Notes: a model not told the origin generated them from the sequence alone. A DNA stretch of 64,000 bases from Paenibacillus swuensis (GCF_001644605.1 NZ_CP011388.1:4073501-4137500), one strand, 5' to 3'; shown: positions 54,223 to 63,186, counted from the first letter of the stretch. Numbers and translations: made by a program.

Positions 54223-54405
54223 CTAAGACCTTAATTCTTTAAGCTCGCTTGTCAGTTGCAAAAATTTATGTTCGTCGCCGATAGCCAGCGCGTTATCAAT
54301 CTCTAGGTACAGATGCTCTTCCTTATATTTACGAATAGCTTCATCCAACACGAATTCTGCGTAAAGCCCCAGCATCACTTCATAGTTGACCTTCATTTTA
54401 TCCAT
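54223..54405 (-). CDS. IDEAL-domain protein (YpiB C-terminal-like)
   Basis: A 60-residue protein that is essentially one IDEAL domain (YAEFVLDEAIRKYKEEHLYLEIDNALAIGDEHKF). In B. subtilis YpiB the same domain follows an N-terminal UPF0302 domain and lies next to ypiF; here only the small domain is present at that position. ATG 54405 has GGAGG 8 nt upstream. IDEAL domains occur in ComK-, YpiB- and anti-TRAP-neighbourhood proteins as regulators or adaptors; no direct function is known. Confidence 0.75.
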   Translation of the reverse strand: MDKMKVNYEVMLGLYAEFVLDEAIRKYKEEHLYLEIDNALAIGDEHKFLQLTSELKELRS

Positions 54406-54575
54406 GGGTGCGACCTCCAATAGCTAATTAATGGGCCATGGTGCGAAATCTGGATAGTAACGTGTAAAGTTCCTACTAAATTATATTCATCAACTTGCCT
54501 TGCCGACGTATGCCTTAGCCTCTATGACTAAGAATATACCCTTGCCTAAAGCTAGTCTCCCCGATTCCGCTTCTT

Positions 54576-55712
54576 TCAAACAAGTTCTGGAGCTGAGCCG
54601 GCAGGAAGTACGATCGTGTCGTCCAGCGCAACATAAACGCCCGCGATGACACTGCTGCCTAGCTTTGTTACTTGCAATACCGTCCCTGTCGCTCCGTCTT
54701 CGCCGATCCGAATCAGTCCCAGGTGCAGAAGCATCAGAAGAATTCTCTGTTCCAAAATGGATTCCGGTGTATCGTAATAATATGGTTGGATGAAACGCAA
54801 CAGTACAGTGCTTATGCTTTGTACCGTTACCCAATCCTTCGCCAGAATATCAATCCAATGCACCAGAGAGAGTAAGTTATGTACCGGGCCTTTGTAGAGT
54901 CTTAACCAGAACTTGTACACATGAAGCAAGTTTTCACGCTTGTCCTGAGAAACACTCTCACGACCCTTATCCGTTAAAGCCAGACGCTGATCCTGCTCTT
55001 CAATCAGTTGTTGATAATAGCAGTAATCGTAGATGAGGGAAAGCCGGTTTGGGTATTCCTTAAACCTGCGTCCATAGCCGAAACGCCAGCCTCCCTTCCC
55101 GACAAGTTCTTCATGAACAGAGAACCTGTCTATAATCTGTTGTTGGTTCTTCTTATACATGATGCCGTCGGAGGTGAGCTGAATGTCGTTCTGATGCACA
55201 TAATGCAAGAATTGATAGATATCCCGCAGGATCAGCTCTTGTTCATCCCGGTAAGCTGCCGGCTCGCCGGAGAGTACAAGCTCCGATTTAAACTGCTTGG
55301 CCAGCGTTTCGCTGAAACGTGATTTCAGATCATGGGGGACTTGAAAAAGATACTTCGTTTGTTGAGAGAAGCCGTTAAACAACCAGCCATGCTGCTTGAA
55401 CTTCGTGATCATGTCCCTCGGATTCCATCGATCCCGCTCCTCTTTAGAGAAACGCGTTTGTTGTACCCTGGCCACCAACTCTTCCAGGGAGAAGGAGTTA
55501 CGTTGGTCGAACAGCAAGGAATTCAGGAACCTTAAATCCTCAGTCGTAAGATTATCCATGTGCTGTTGAAACACTTCTTTACGGCAAACTCGGGAGAGGA
55601 TCGATTGGATCAGCTCATTTTTGGAGTTTCCGTTACAATCGCATTCGTAGTAGTTTGCAATGCGGCTTAAATCTTGAATATCCGCATAGCTCAACATATC
55701 GGCGAGATTCAT
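54576..55712 (-). CDS. Unknown 378-residue protein, possible winged-helix modules
   Basis: A predominantly helical soluble protein beginning MNLADMLSYADIQDLSRIANYYECDCNGNSK. The N-terminal ~40 residues resemble a SAP-like or helix-hairpin segment; later parts (LTDKGRESVSQDKRENLLHVYKFWLRLYKG, LLHLGLIRIGEDGATGTVLQVTKLGSSVIAG) look like winged-helix units similar to those in helicase-associated domains. No catalytic motif is seen. ATG 55712 has GGAGG 7 nt upstream. It lies where aroE/ypiA stand in B. subtilis. Family not recognised. Confidence 0.7.
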   Translation of the reverse strand: MNLADMLSYADIQDLSRIANYYECDCNGNSKNELIQSILSRVCRKEVFQQHMDNLTTEDLRFLNSLLFDQRNSFSLEELVARVQQTRFSKEERDRWNPRDMITKFKQHGWLFNGFSQQTKYLFQVPHDLKSRFSETLAKQFKSELVLSGEPAAYRDEQELILRDIYQFLHYVHQNDIQLTSDGIMYKKNQQQIIDRFSVHEELVGKGGWRFGYGRRFKEYPNRLSLIYDYCYYQQLIEEQDQRLALTDKGRESVSQDKRENLLHVYKFWLRLYKGPVHNLLSLVHWIDILAKDWVTVQSISTVLLRFIQPYYYDTPESILEQRILLMLLHLGLIRIGEDGATGTVLQVTKLGSSVIAGVYVALDDTIVLPAGSAPELV

Positions 55713-55790
55713 AACCAAACCTCCGTTCTCTGTACGGAATCTTTAGTACCATTATGGGATTTTTTCTGGAAAACATACCTAGATTCAAAA

Positions 55791-55821
55791 GAAAAACAGC
55801 CTACGAATTTCGTAAGCTGTA
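55791..55821 (-). terminator. Intrinsic terminator after the histidine phosphatase gene
   Basis: Minus-strand ACAGCTTACG-aaatt-CGTAGGCTGT followed by TTTTCTTTT, just past the phosphatase stop. Confidence 0.8.
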
Positions 55822-55825
55822 CTTT

Positions 55826-56407
55826 CTACGTATTTAAATGGGCCGTGCAATTAAACAACGTCTTCGTCCATTGCGTCTGATTCAGGGTCGCTATCGTTAA
55901 AGAAGTATTAGAAAGATATTCATCTTTATGATCTGCAAATAAGGCTTTGTACAGAAGAGCTAAGTAACCGCCATGGCTTACGACCAGTACTTTTTGGTCG
56001 GCATAATGCTCTGTTGCCCATTGCATGAAGTCCAGTGCTCTTTCAATCAGATGTTCGTCTTGTTCCGTATCCAGATCCAGGCTGGACCAGCCTTCCCCCC
56101 ACCTCACAATCCTTTCAGCGACGGTGGTGCCCTCCAATTGTCCAAACGCTCGTTCACGCAGTCTGGAATCCGCGGTTATGCAATTTTCAGAAATCCCAAG
56201 CTCTTTTCCTACAATCTTCGCTGTAACAGCCGCGCGTTGCAGGTCGCTGCATACGATGGCATCCCAGTGTTCACCGCTCAATCGGTTGGCCAGCGCTTTC
56301 GCCTGGAGGACCCCCTCCTCGCTTAGCTCGATGTCAATCTGGCCTTGTAATCTGCCTTCCGCATTCCATCTTGTAAGCCCGTGTCTAATAAATCCGAAAG
56401 TTGTCAT
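55826..56407 (-). CDS. Histidine phosphatase family protein
   Basis: A 193-residue phosphoglycerate-mutase-like phosphatase. The catalytic RHG motif is FIRHGLTRWNAEGRLQG, the second His is in VSHGGYLALL, and the proton-donor Glu lies in RERAFGQLEG. It is probably a broad phosphatase (YhfR/PhoE-like) rather than a glycolytic mutase, judged by its short length. A GAAGGAG-type RBS lies upstream of the ATG. Substrate unknown. Confidence 0.9.
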   Translation of the reverse strand: MTTFGFIRHGLTRWNAEGRLQGQIDIELSEEGVLQAKALANRLSGEHWDAIVCSDLQRAAVTAKIVGKELGISENCITADSRLRERAFGQLEGTTVAERIVRWGEGWSSLDLDTEQDEHLIERALDFMQWATEHYADQKVLVVSHGGYLALLYKALFADHKDEYLSNTSLTIATLNQTQWTKTLFNCTAHLNT

Positions 56408-56476
56408 CGATCTACTCCTTCATAACGTTCCTTAAATCGGCTTGTCATTGCGTCTAATAATTATTGCGATTATAAC

Positions 56477-56518
56477 ATGAAAACAGCCCCCGATGCCCTA
56501 AACCAGGCTGGAGGCTGC
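56477..56518 (-). terminator. Intrinsic terminator of the sigma/anti-sigma operon
   Basis: Minus-strand CAGCC...GGCTG with inner pairing (GCC/GGC) followed by TTTTCAT; directly past the anti-sigma stop. Confidence 0.6.
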
Positions 56519-56520
56519 GA

Positions 56521-57129
56521 TTATGTCCTTGTTCTGGAAAACCAATTTAAGATAAGCAAAATTCCGATTAAACCTAATAAGGATACGGCTACCAAATAAT
56601 CAGGATAAGAGATCGCGCCGATCTTTAATACGATGGGGTCGCTGATGCTCGCTACCGGCATTTCTTGAAACATATCCGCGGTTACATCCACCATGCCCGC
56701 TGTCAAAGCGCCCTCAGGGAGCAAACCCGAAGAATCTATCGCGGATTGAAGCGTCTGGCTTCTTGATTCCGACACCAGGGAATAGATGAAACTGACACAG
56801 AAGAAGGCTAAACTCAAGGCAAGGGCCACGGATACATTCCTGCGCCACTTGTAAGTCATGTTATAGATTCTGTTGTGTACCGGAAGTCTCCATGCTTCTT
56901 CCGAATAAATTCGTTCCATCACGGATTCCGCCAGGTTTCTGGTCGGGATCGGCCGTTCGGCGATTAACGCCGAGACTTGGATTAAATCTGCCGATTCTCT
57001 CCAGATGTCGAACTCTTCCCTGCAAGATGCGCAAGTCTCAACGTGCTCCTCCACCAGGATCCGCTGGCTGTCTTCTTCAGGCATATCCCAATAAGTCACC
57101 AACAGATCTTGGATGTCTGAACATCTCAT
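56521..57129 (-). CDS. Membrane anti-sigma factor (zf-HC2 type)
   Basis: A 202-residue protein. The N-terminal zinc-binding anti-sigma domain has His-x3-Cys-x2-Cys in EEHVETCASCREEFDIW (His28, Cys32, Cys35 approx.). Two membrane helices (~101-122 and ~175-195) frame an outer region of ~50 residues that likely senses an envelope signal. Its ATG overlaps the sigma-factor stop (ATGA). It should hold the cognate sigma at the membrane until proteolysis or a conformational change. Confidence 0.9.
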   Translation of the reverse strand: MRCSDIQDLLVTYWDMPEEDSQRILVEEHVETCASCREEFDIWRESADLIQVSALIAERPIPTRNLAESVMERIYSEEAWRLPVHNRIYNMTYKWRRNVSVALALSLAFFCVSFIYSLVSESRSQTLQSAIDSSGLLPEGALTAGMVDVTADMFQEMPVASISDPIVLKIGAISYPDYLVAVSLLGLIGILLILNWFSRTRT

Positions 57130-57719
57130 CGTTGATTCATCCCTTCGTATTCTTGAAAAATAGGTTCTGCGAAATAGGGCTCCAGTTGAGCTTTCACACT
57201 AGCCCTTGCCCGAAACAGGAGTGACTTTACCGAAGATACCGTCAAACTTAAAACATCGGCGATTTCTTGGTAATCCAATCCTTCGTATTCTCTTAAGATA
57301 ATTGCAGCGCGCTGCTTCTCCGGTAAGCTGTTGATCGCTTCACGCACCATTGAAACCTTCTCGCTTTGCAGCATTCGTTGTTCAGGCATGACATCGGGTG
57401 ACGCCGCCGGATTATGTATACCGTCATCCAGGGATACGGTGGTGCTCTTCTGTTTACGCAGCTCGCTCAGCACAGTGTTACGTGCGATTGTATAGAGCCA
57501 AGTGGAAAAGGAGGCGTCCGTCTCCCGGAAGGTCTGTAAACTGCGATAAGCTTTATAGAACGTTTCCGAGCATAAATCTTCTGCTACGGACTCCATCTTG
57601 GCGCCCTTAAGCATATGAAATATAAAGGCGAGGATTTTGCGCTGATAACGCTGCATCAACTCCGAATATAATTCAATATTACCGTCCTTGATTTCTCGAA
57701 TTAACTGGGAATCGGTCAT
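57126..57719 (-). CDS. ECF RNA polymerase sigma factor
   Basis: A 197-residue group IV sigma-70 factor. Region 2 is in YSELMQRYQRKILAFIFHML...DLCSETFYKAYRSLQTF...FSTWLYTIARN and region 4 is in INSLPEKQRAAIILREYEGLDYQEIADVLSLTVSSVKSLLFRARASVK. It is coupled to a zinc-finger anti-sigma. It resembles SigW/SigX-type envelope-stress factors; the signal is unknown. A weak ECF-like promoter upstream suggests autoregulation. Confidence 0.94.
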   Translation of the reverse strand: MTDSQLIREIKDGNIELYSELMQRYQRKILAFIFHMLKGAKMESVAEDLCSETFYKAYRSLQTFRETDASFSTWLYTIARNTVLSELRKQKSTTVSLDDGIHNPAASPDVMPEQRMLQSEKVSMVREAINSLPEKQRAAIILREYEGLDYQEIADVLSLTVSSVKSLLFRARASVKAQLEPYFAEPIFQEYEGMNQR

Positions 57720-57806
57720 TCAGCGATCCTCCTTGCTCAGACCCTAACTTTCCAATCCCAGTAAAGTACGTATGACTTACTATTTGTACTTCACTAGGAA
57801 TAAAAA

Positions 57807-57836
57807 GTTGCGCTTAATTGTAAAAAAAATGTTACA
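57807..57836 (-). promoter_or_regulatory. Weak ECF-type promoter ahead of the sigma gene
   Basis: Minus-strand TGTAAC (57836-57831), 18-nt spacer, CGCAAC; similar to SigX-type TGTAAC-N17-CGAC but off by one in spacing. About 90 nt upstream of the sigma start. Confidence 0.3.
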
Positions 57837-57989
57837 GTTTGACCAGTCAAATTTATACAATATGTAACTGAATTCTATGCAAAGCATGAAAATCCTTCTT
57901 TCTTCGACAAGATTACATAATACTGGAAATGAAAACCGTTATACACAGTGTACGAGAATAGGTAGTAAAACTTGCTTAAAGTATTTAAA

Positions 57990-58067
57990 CAAAAAAAGAG
58001 CCACCCAAAAGGGTGGCTTGCACGAAAAGTGCTAGTATCGGATAGGAGTGGAGAGAAACCATACTGT
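57990..58067 (-). ncRNA. Candidate small regulatory RNA (~78 nt)
   Basis: A consensus promoter (58074-58102) drives this stretch, which ends in a strong terminator. Minus-strand structure has three hairpins: AGTATGG...CCGATACT with a CU-rich loop (TTTCTCTCCACTCCTAT), GCAC-ttttc-GTGC (58032-58020), and AGCCACCC-tttt-GGGTGGCT plus seven T. The loop is complementary to GGAG-type ribosome-binding sites. A 25-codon ORF in it has no RBS and runs through the terminator, so it is probably not coding. No known RNA family recognised. Confidence 0.7.
57991..58018 (-). terminator. Terminator of the candidate small RNA
   Basis: Perfect AGCCACCC/GGGTGGCT 8-bp stem, 4-nt loop and T run on the minus strand. 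Confidence 0.9.
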
Positions 58068-58073
58068 ACTTTT

Positions 58074-58102
58074 ATTATATGTATACGTTTTCATTCTGTC
58101 AA
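58074..58102 (-). promoter_or_regulatory. Consensus promoter of the candidate small RNA
   Basis: Minus-strand TTGACA (58102-58097), exactly 17 nt, TATAAT (58079-58074): the best sigma-A promoter in the window. No gene of normal size starts downstream before the terminator at 57991-58018. Confidence 0.9.
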
Positions 58103-58139
58103 CACTTTTTTTGAAACGCTTTCTTTTCGGGAGAAATGA

Positions 58140-58171
58140 ACGAAAAGAACGCCTTGCGGCGTTCTTTTCGT
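58140..58171. terminator. Terminator of the trp-hisC-tyrA operon
   Basis: Perfect 14-bp stem ACGAAAAGAACGCC/GGCGTTCTTTTCGT, 4-nt loop, 13 nt past the tyrA stop; symmetrical, so it would work on both strands. Confidence 0.85.
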
Positions 58172-58183
58172 GGCAAATTTGAA

Positions 58184-59275
58184 TTAATAATGTACCGAAT
58201 ACCCTAAATCGGCCAACACGCGGGCCGCCTCTTCCCAATCTTTCTCATTACGGAAAGATAATCTAAGAACACCCGGCACATCTTCGCGGCTTTCAATGAT
58301 TTGAATGTTGCTTAAATTAATCTTCCGATTTCCGAGCTCGGATGTGATGCTTCCGATAATGCCCGGATGATCCGGAACATCCACGTAAAAATCATACAAA
58401 GCTGTAATCATTCCCTTGCGTCGCTCAGGCAACTGCTTACGGAACTCTCCCGCTAGCCGGAACCGTTCCACTATTCCTTCGCCGTCTTCCCGTTCAATTA
58501 AATTCGCAAAGCCGGCAATCTCCTGATTCCAGTCCGAAATTAATTTCAACATGACTTCTTTATTATTCAGAAGTATATCGCGCCAGATGTACGGATCACC
58601 GGAAGCAATGCGCGTAATGTCCCTGAAGCCTCCTGCAGCCAGATTCTGGTACAACGCATTGTCCTCATTGTATCCTGAGATCTGGTTTACTAGCGCTACG
58701 GCAATTACGTGAGGTAAATGACTGACAGCTCCGACGATATCATCGTGAAGCTGAGCATCCATCTTCATGATCTGAGCTTTCGTGTGCTTGAGCAGATCCT
58801 CGAGAGCTTTGTAAATCTCGACAGGTACACGCGGCCCCGGGGTAAGGACATAAAAAGCGTTCTCGAACAGATGCGAAGAGGCCGCCTCCACACCTGAACG
58901 CTCTGAACCTGCCATGGGATGCCCCCCGATGAAGTAACTGTTCCCGAGGGCAATCCGCTCAGCGCATGATGAGATTGAATGCTTAGTGCTCCCTACATCC
59001 GTAATAATACATCCCGGTTTCAGGTTCATCTTGCTTAACTCCTGCAGATAAGGCTCCAGATTACCTACAGGCACACACAAAAAGATGAAATCGGCCGCTT
59101 CTGCGGCTTCCTTCATCGATGTGGTACCCTGATCTACGACATTACGTTTAACATACTTGGCTACGGAGTCTGGATTGTTGGAATGTCCGATGACATGCAG
59201 GTCCGGCTTTCCTTTGAAACAAAGTGCAAGTGAGCCTCCGATTAAGCCAACACCGAATATAGAAATTGTAGTCAT
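58184..59275 (-). CDS. tyrA: Prephenate dehydrogenase
   Basis: A 363-residue enzyme of tyrosine synthesis. N-terminal Rossmann loop FGVGLIGGSLAL, catalytic segment GGHPMAGSERSGVEAA, VSHLPHVIA, and a C-terminal ACT domain (~290-363; YVDVPDHPGIIGSITSELG) for feedback control by tyrosine. ATG 59275 is chosen over TTG 59287, which abuts the AAAGG. It is the last gene of trpCFBA-hisC-tyrA; aroE, which follows in B. subtilis, is absent. Confidence 0.95.
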   Translation of the reverse strand: MTTISIFGVGLIGGSLALCFKGKPDLHVIGHSNNPDSVAKYVKRNVVDQGTTSMKEAAEAADFIFLCVPVGNLEPYLQELSKMNLKPGCIITDVGSTKHSISSCAERIALGNSYFIGGHPMAGSERSGVEAASSHLFENAFYVLTPGPRVPVEIYKALEDLLKHTKAQIMKMDAQLHDDIVGAVSHLPHVIAVALVNQISGYNEDNALYQNLAAGGFRDITRIASGDPYIWRDILLNNKEVMLKLISDWNQEIAGFANLIEREDGEGIVERFRLAGEFRKQLPERRKGMITALYDFYVDVPDHPGIIGSITSELGNRKINLSNIQIIESREDVPGVLRLSFRNEKDWEEAARVLADLGYSVHY

Positions 59276-59313
59276 GTTATAAAACAACCTTTGTTTAGAC
59301 GTAGTGGTTCGTA

Positions 59314-60414
59314 CTATACCTCAATCGTTAATTCTGCTAGGGATACTTCGAGGGCATTGATAAATTTCTCATTTTGCTCTTGGCTGCCGATCGTCACCCG
59401 GATAGATGCAGGAAAATTAAGCTTATGTCCTCCGCGAACGATGATCCCTTTGCTTAGAAGTGAATTGAAAACTTTTTCGGCATCTCGACCGGTGTTAACC
59501 ATAACGAAGTTACCATAAGCCGGATAAGCATCCAGACCGAGCCGTTGAAATTCCGATTGCAGAAATTGTAAACCTTTGGCATTTTCCTCCCGGCAGAACT
59601 GAATAAAGGATTGATCTTCAATCGCCGCTTTGGCCCCTGCCTGAGCAAACCGTGTTGTATTGAAAGGTTCACGAACCTGATTGATATAACGGATGACTTT
59701 GGGGTGTCCTACCCCATATCCGATTCTCAAGGAAGCTAAACCATAAATTTTGGAAAATGTGCGCAGTAACAAAATATTCGGATAACGAGAAAGGAAGGCC
59801 AAGCCGTCCGGATATTCCGAATCTGTGATGTATTCGCAATAGGCTTCATCCAACACCACAAGTACCCGCTCAGGAACTTCTTTCATAAAGCTTTCCAGCT
59901 CTTCCAGGGTAACAATGGTCCCGGTAGGGTTATTGGGATTACAGATCCAGATGACTTTTGTCCGCTCGGTAATACGTTCAAGCATACCCGGTAGATCGTG
60001 TTTTCCTTCCTTCAGAGGAATCTCGACCGAAACCGCACCTTCAATTTCCGCATTGTGCTTGTACTGAGGGAACGTGTGTGTAGCCATAATGGTTTCATCC
60101 CCGCTAACAAAAAAAGCTCTCGCGATCATCAAGATGACTTCATCCGAACCTGCTCCAAAAATAAGCTGGTCTGTGTTAACCCCAAGATGATTCGCCACCG
60201 CTGCAGCCAGTTCAACCGAAGCTCCGTCCGGATACAAGGAAGTATGTTGCAGCTCATGTACAATGGCCTCTTTGGCTTTCGGCGAACAACCGAACGGATT
60301 CTCATTGGAAGCAAGCTTCGTCACCTCGGTTAACCCCAGTTCGCGCTTCACTTCTTCCATCGGCTTGCCCGGTTCATAGACCGGCAAGTGAACTATATTG
60401 GACTTGGGCTGCAT
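59314..60414 (-). CDS. hisC: Histidinol-phosphate aminotransferase
   Basis: A 366-residue PLP aminotransferase with Lys222 in TFSKIYGLASLRIGYG, NPNNPTG and FGAGSDEVI. In Bacillus this enzyme serves histidine, tyrosine and phenylalanine synthesis, which fits its place between trpA and tyrA. AAAGGTGG lies 7 nt before the ATG, 24 nt after trpA. Confidence 0.95.
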   Translation of the reverse strand: MQPKSNIVHLPVYEPGKPMEEVKRELGLTEVTKLASNENPFGCSPKAKEAIVHELQHTSLYPDGASVELAAAVANHLGVNTDQLIFGAGSDEVILMIARAFFVSGDETIMATHTFPQYKHNAEIEGAVSVEIPLKEGKHDLPGMLERITERTKVIWICNPNNPTGTIVTLEELESFMKEVPERVLVVLDEAYCEYITDSEYPDGLAFLSRYPNILLLRTFSKIYGLASLRIGYGVGHPKVIRYINQVREPFNTTRFAQAGAKAAIEDQSFIQFCREENAKGLQFLQSEFQRLGLDAYPAYGNFVMVNTGRDAEKVFNSLLSKGIIVRGGHKLNFPASIRVTIGSQEQNEKFINALEVSLAELTIEV

Positions 60415-60438
60415 CTCGTAACCACCTTTACCATCAGT

Positions 60439-61251
60439 TTATAGTTTTAGTTGTCTTACAAAATCACGAATTTTCAAGAGTCCTGCATCCTGTCTCTCCG
60501 CTTCATGGTTTGTAAGTTCAGGGAGTACTTCTTCAATCTTTCTTACGATCGCGCTGCCTACAATCACACCGTCGCACAGCTCTGAGAAGCGTTCAACTTG
60601 CTCCCTGTTGGAAATCCCGAACCCTACCGCTACAGGCAGAGAAGTTGCTTCTTTCACATTCTGAATAAACTTTTCCACCTCTTGATGGAAGTCGGCACGC
60701 TCTCCGGTCACCCCTAAGGATGAGACACAATAAATGAATCCGGAGGCGGAGTTCACAATTCGCTCGATACGCTCATTGGAGGTAGGGGCGACTAAAGGGA
60801 TTAAATGAATGTTATATTCACTTGTGTATTTAGCAATGACGGAGCTTTCTTCCACCGGTAAATCGGGGATAATCAACCCGCTGATATCGTTTTCCCTTAA
60901 CAGGTTGAACAACGTTTCAAAACCTAGTTGTAACAAGGGATTATAATACGTAAAAAGAATGAAGGGCAGGTTAACACCGGATTTCCTGGATTCACCGGCT
61001 GCTTTAATGCAATCGATGACGGTGATTTGATGTTCCAGCGCTCTTTGCGAAGCGCGTTGGATAACAGGTCCATCCGCTAACGGATCGGAATAAGGTACCC
61101 CAAGCTCGATCAAATCAGCGCCTGCTTCCTCCATGGCTTGAATAATTCGAATGGATGTGGCAACATCCGGATCACCGACGGTGATGAAAGGAATTAAGGC
61201 GGATTGTCCGTCCCGCTTAAGCTGTTGGAACGTCTGATCAATGCGATTCAT
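60439..61251 (-). CDS. trpA: Tryptophan synthase alpha subunit
   Basis: A 270-residue barrel enzyme releasing indole from indole-glycerol phosphate. Catalytic Glu in [17 protein letters not shown] and Asp in [13 protein letters not shown] are present; phosphate loops GVTGERADF and [11 protein letters not shown] follow. ATG 61251 (GGAGG 8 nt upstream) is preferred over GTG 61260; it overlaps the trpB end by 14 nt, so the subunits are coupled. Confidence 0.96.
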   Translation of the reverse strand: MNRIDQTFQQLKRDGQSALIPFITVGDPDVATSIRIIQAMEEAGADLIELGVPYSDPLADGPVIQRASQRALEHQITVIDCIKAAGESRKSGVNLPFILFTYYNPLLQLGFETLFNLLRENDISGLIIPDLPVEESSVIAKYTSEYNIHLIPLVAPTSNERIERIVNSASGFIYCVSSLGVTGERADFHQEVEKFIQNVKEATSLPVAVGFGISNREQVERFSELCDGVIVGSAIVRKIEEVLPELTNHEAERQDAGLLKIRDFVRQLKL

Positions 61252-62443
61252 GGCCCGCACCTCCCAAGTAACGCATAATCGACTCCACGTCTTTATCCCC
61301 TCTGCCGGACAAGGATACTACTATAACCTCATCCTTCGACATCGTCGGCGCCAGCTTTAATGTCTGGGCAATCGCATGAGCGCTTTCCAGTGCCGGAATT
61401 ATACCCTCCGTGCGGCTGAGTAGCTGCAAAGCGTCCAAAGCTTCCTGATCGGTGATAGGCACATATTGCGCTCTGCCGGAATCTTTCAGGTAGGCATGCT
61501 CCGGTCCTACACCCGGGTAATCCAATCCTGCGGATATGGAATGGGCCGGTTGGACCTGACCATACTCATCCTGCAGCAAATAGCTCATAGAGCCTTGAAA
61601 CACACCATGGCTGCCTTTAGTCATGGTGGCCGCGTGCTCCGTCGTCTCTACACCGCGTCCCGCCGCTTCCACGCCAATTAATCGAACGGAAGCATCATTC
61701 ACGAACGGATAGAAGATCCCCATCGCGTTGCTTCCCCCGCCTACGGCGGCCACAATGGCATCCGGTAATTTGCCTTCAGCCTCCAGAATCTGCTTACGGG
61801 ACTCGTCACCGATAATACGCTGAAAATCTCGAACCATCATCGGATAAGGATGCGGTCCGACGACGGAGCCCAGAATATAGAAAGTGTCATGCACATGGCT
61901 GACCCAATAACGAAGCGCCTCATTACCCGCATCTTTGAGCGTACGTGTGCCTGACAATACGGGTATAACCTCAGTTCCGAGCAAATTCATGCGGAACACA
62001 TTCAGCTGTTGGCGCTTCGTATCTTCTTCACCCATAAATACCTTGCATTCCAGTCCCAATAATGCAGCGACCGTCGCCGTTGCGACACCATGCTGACCGG
62101 CACCGGTTTCGGCAATGACTTTCTTCTTGCCCATTCGTTTGGCCAGAACAGCCTGACCGATAGTGTTATTTATTTTGTGAGCGCCCGTATGGTTCAAATC
62201 CTCGCGCTTTAAGTAAATTTTGGCCCCGCCCAATGATTCTGTCAGTCTTTCGGCATAATACAGCGAAGTGGGCCTTCCCGAATATTGCTTAAGTAAGTAG
62301 TTTACTTCGTTTATGAAATCGGCGTCTTGGCTGTAATGCTTGTAAGCCTCATCCAGTTCAATTAAAGCGTTCATTAGTGTCTCAGGAACGTAACGGCCAC
62401 CGAATTTACCGAATCGTCCGTTCTCATCTGGTACTTGGTTCAT
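61238..62443 (-). CDS. trpB: Tryptophan synthase beta subunit
   Basis: A 401-residue PLP enzyme making tryptophan from indole and serine. PLP Lys90 is in [13 protein letters not shown], the catalytic Glu region is [13 protein letters not shown], and the phosphate loop is GGGSNAMG. Normal length. Its ATG overlaps the trpF stop by 4 nt. Confidence 0.97.
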   Translation of the reverse strand: MNQVPDENGRFGKFGGRYVPETLMNALIELDEAYKHYSQDADFINEVNYLLKQYSGRPTSLYYAERLTESLGGAKIYLKREDLNHTGAHKINNTIGQAVLAKRMGKKKVIAETGAGQHGVATATVAALLGLECKVFMGEEDTKRQQLNVFRMNLLGTEVIPVLSGTRTLKDAGNEALRYWVSHVHDTFYILGSVVGPHPYPMMVRDFQRIIGDESRKQILEAEGKLPDAIVAAVGGGSNAMGIFYPFVNDASVRLIGVEAAGRGVETTEHAATMTKGSHGVFQGSMSYLLQDEYGQVQPAHSISAGLDYPGVGPEHAYLKDSGRAQYVPITDQEALDALQLLSRTEGIIPALESAHAIAQTLKLAPTMSKDEVIVVSLSGRGDKDVESIMRYLGGAGHESH

Positions 62444-63186
62444 CTCGTCTTCACCCTTTCGACAAATGCTTGAATTCTCGCTGGATCCTTCACGCCATTG
62501 GTTTCCACACCGCTTGATATATCAACGCCGTACACGTCGTATTTATAAATTAATTCGCTGACGTTCCCTTCATGCAAACCGCCCGCGATTAACAAAGGCA
62601 GATTGTGCTCCCTCGCCCATGCGGAGTAAGGAGGTATCGCTTCCCAGCCGAATACTTGGCCGGTGCCGCCTCCTGTAACAGGGTCATACGTATCGATGAG
62701 AATGCCGTCCACGTGTCCCGTGTAAGGCTGCAATCGTTCGAGAACATTCACGGGTTCTTCCTTTGCGTCTTTCACGGCAAACGCCTTGTAGACTTGAACA
62801 CGAAGCTTCTCACGCACCTCGGAACAAAACTGAGGAGTTTCCTGACCATGCAGTTGTATAATGTCCAACCGAGCAACGGATAGCACCCTCTTCAATTCCG
62901 CAAAGTCCGGATTTACGAAGACACCTGCTATAAGAGGTCTTGGATCAACCTCCCATGCTTGCGATGCAAGGATAAGCTGGGCAGCTTGGTTAGCTTCCAC
63001 TTGCCTCCGGCTGGGAGCAAATACGATTCCGATATAATCCACAGGTAAGTTTACGATAGATTTTAACACTTCAACGCTTTGCAGTCCACAAATTTTTACC
63101 TTGGGAACAGAACGTGTTTCAGCCTTGTCGGGTCCCTGTATATTCGTCAAATCGTCGTTAGACCTGCCTGGTTGATTACGGGTCAT
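62440..63186 (-). CDS. trpF: Phosphoribosylanthranilate isomerase
   Basis: A 248-residue barrel enzyme. Catalytic Cys in [10 protein letters not shown] and Asp in [15 protein letters not shown] are visible; [14 protein letters not shown] and [15 protein letters not shown] complete the family set. It has an unusual ~28-residue polar N-terminal extension before the normal family start, with no better start codon. ATG 63186 overlaps the trpC stop by 4 nt. Confidence 0.95.
   Translation of the reverse strand: MTRNQPGRSNDDLTNIQGPDKAETRSVPKVKICGLQSVEVLKSIVNLPVDYIGIVFAPSRRQVEANQAAQLILASQAWEVDPRPLIAGVFVNPDFAELKRVLSVARLDIIQLHGQETPQFCSEVREKLRVQVYKAFAVKDAKEEPVNVLERLQPYTGHVDGILIDTYDPVTGGGTGQVFGWEAIPPYSAWAREHNLPLLIAGGLHEGNVSELIYKYDVYGVDISSGVETNGVKDPARIQAFVERVKTR

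Noticed and set aside
54490-54834. 114-codon frame on the minus strand near the end of the unknown 378-residue gene
   Set aside because: Overlaps a better-supported gene in another frame; Arg/Ser-rich composition and no RBS.
57991-58067. 25-codon ORF (MVSLHSYP...) in the small-RNA candidate
   Set aside because: No RBS, almost no leader and it reads through the terminator hairpin; structure explains the sequence better.
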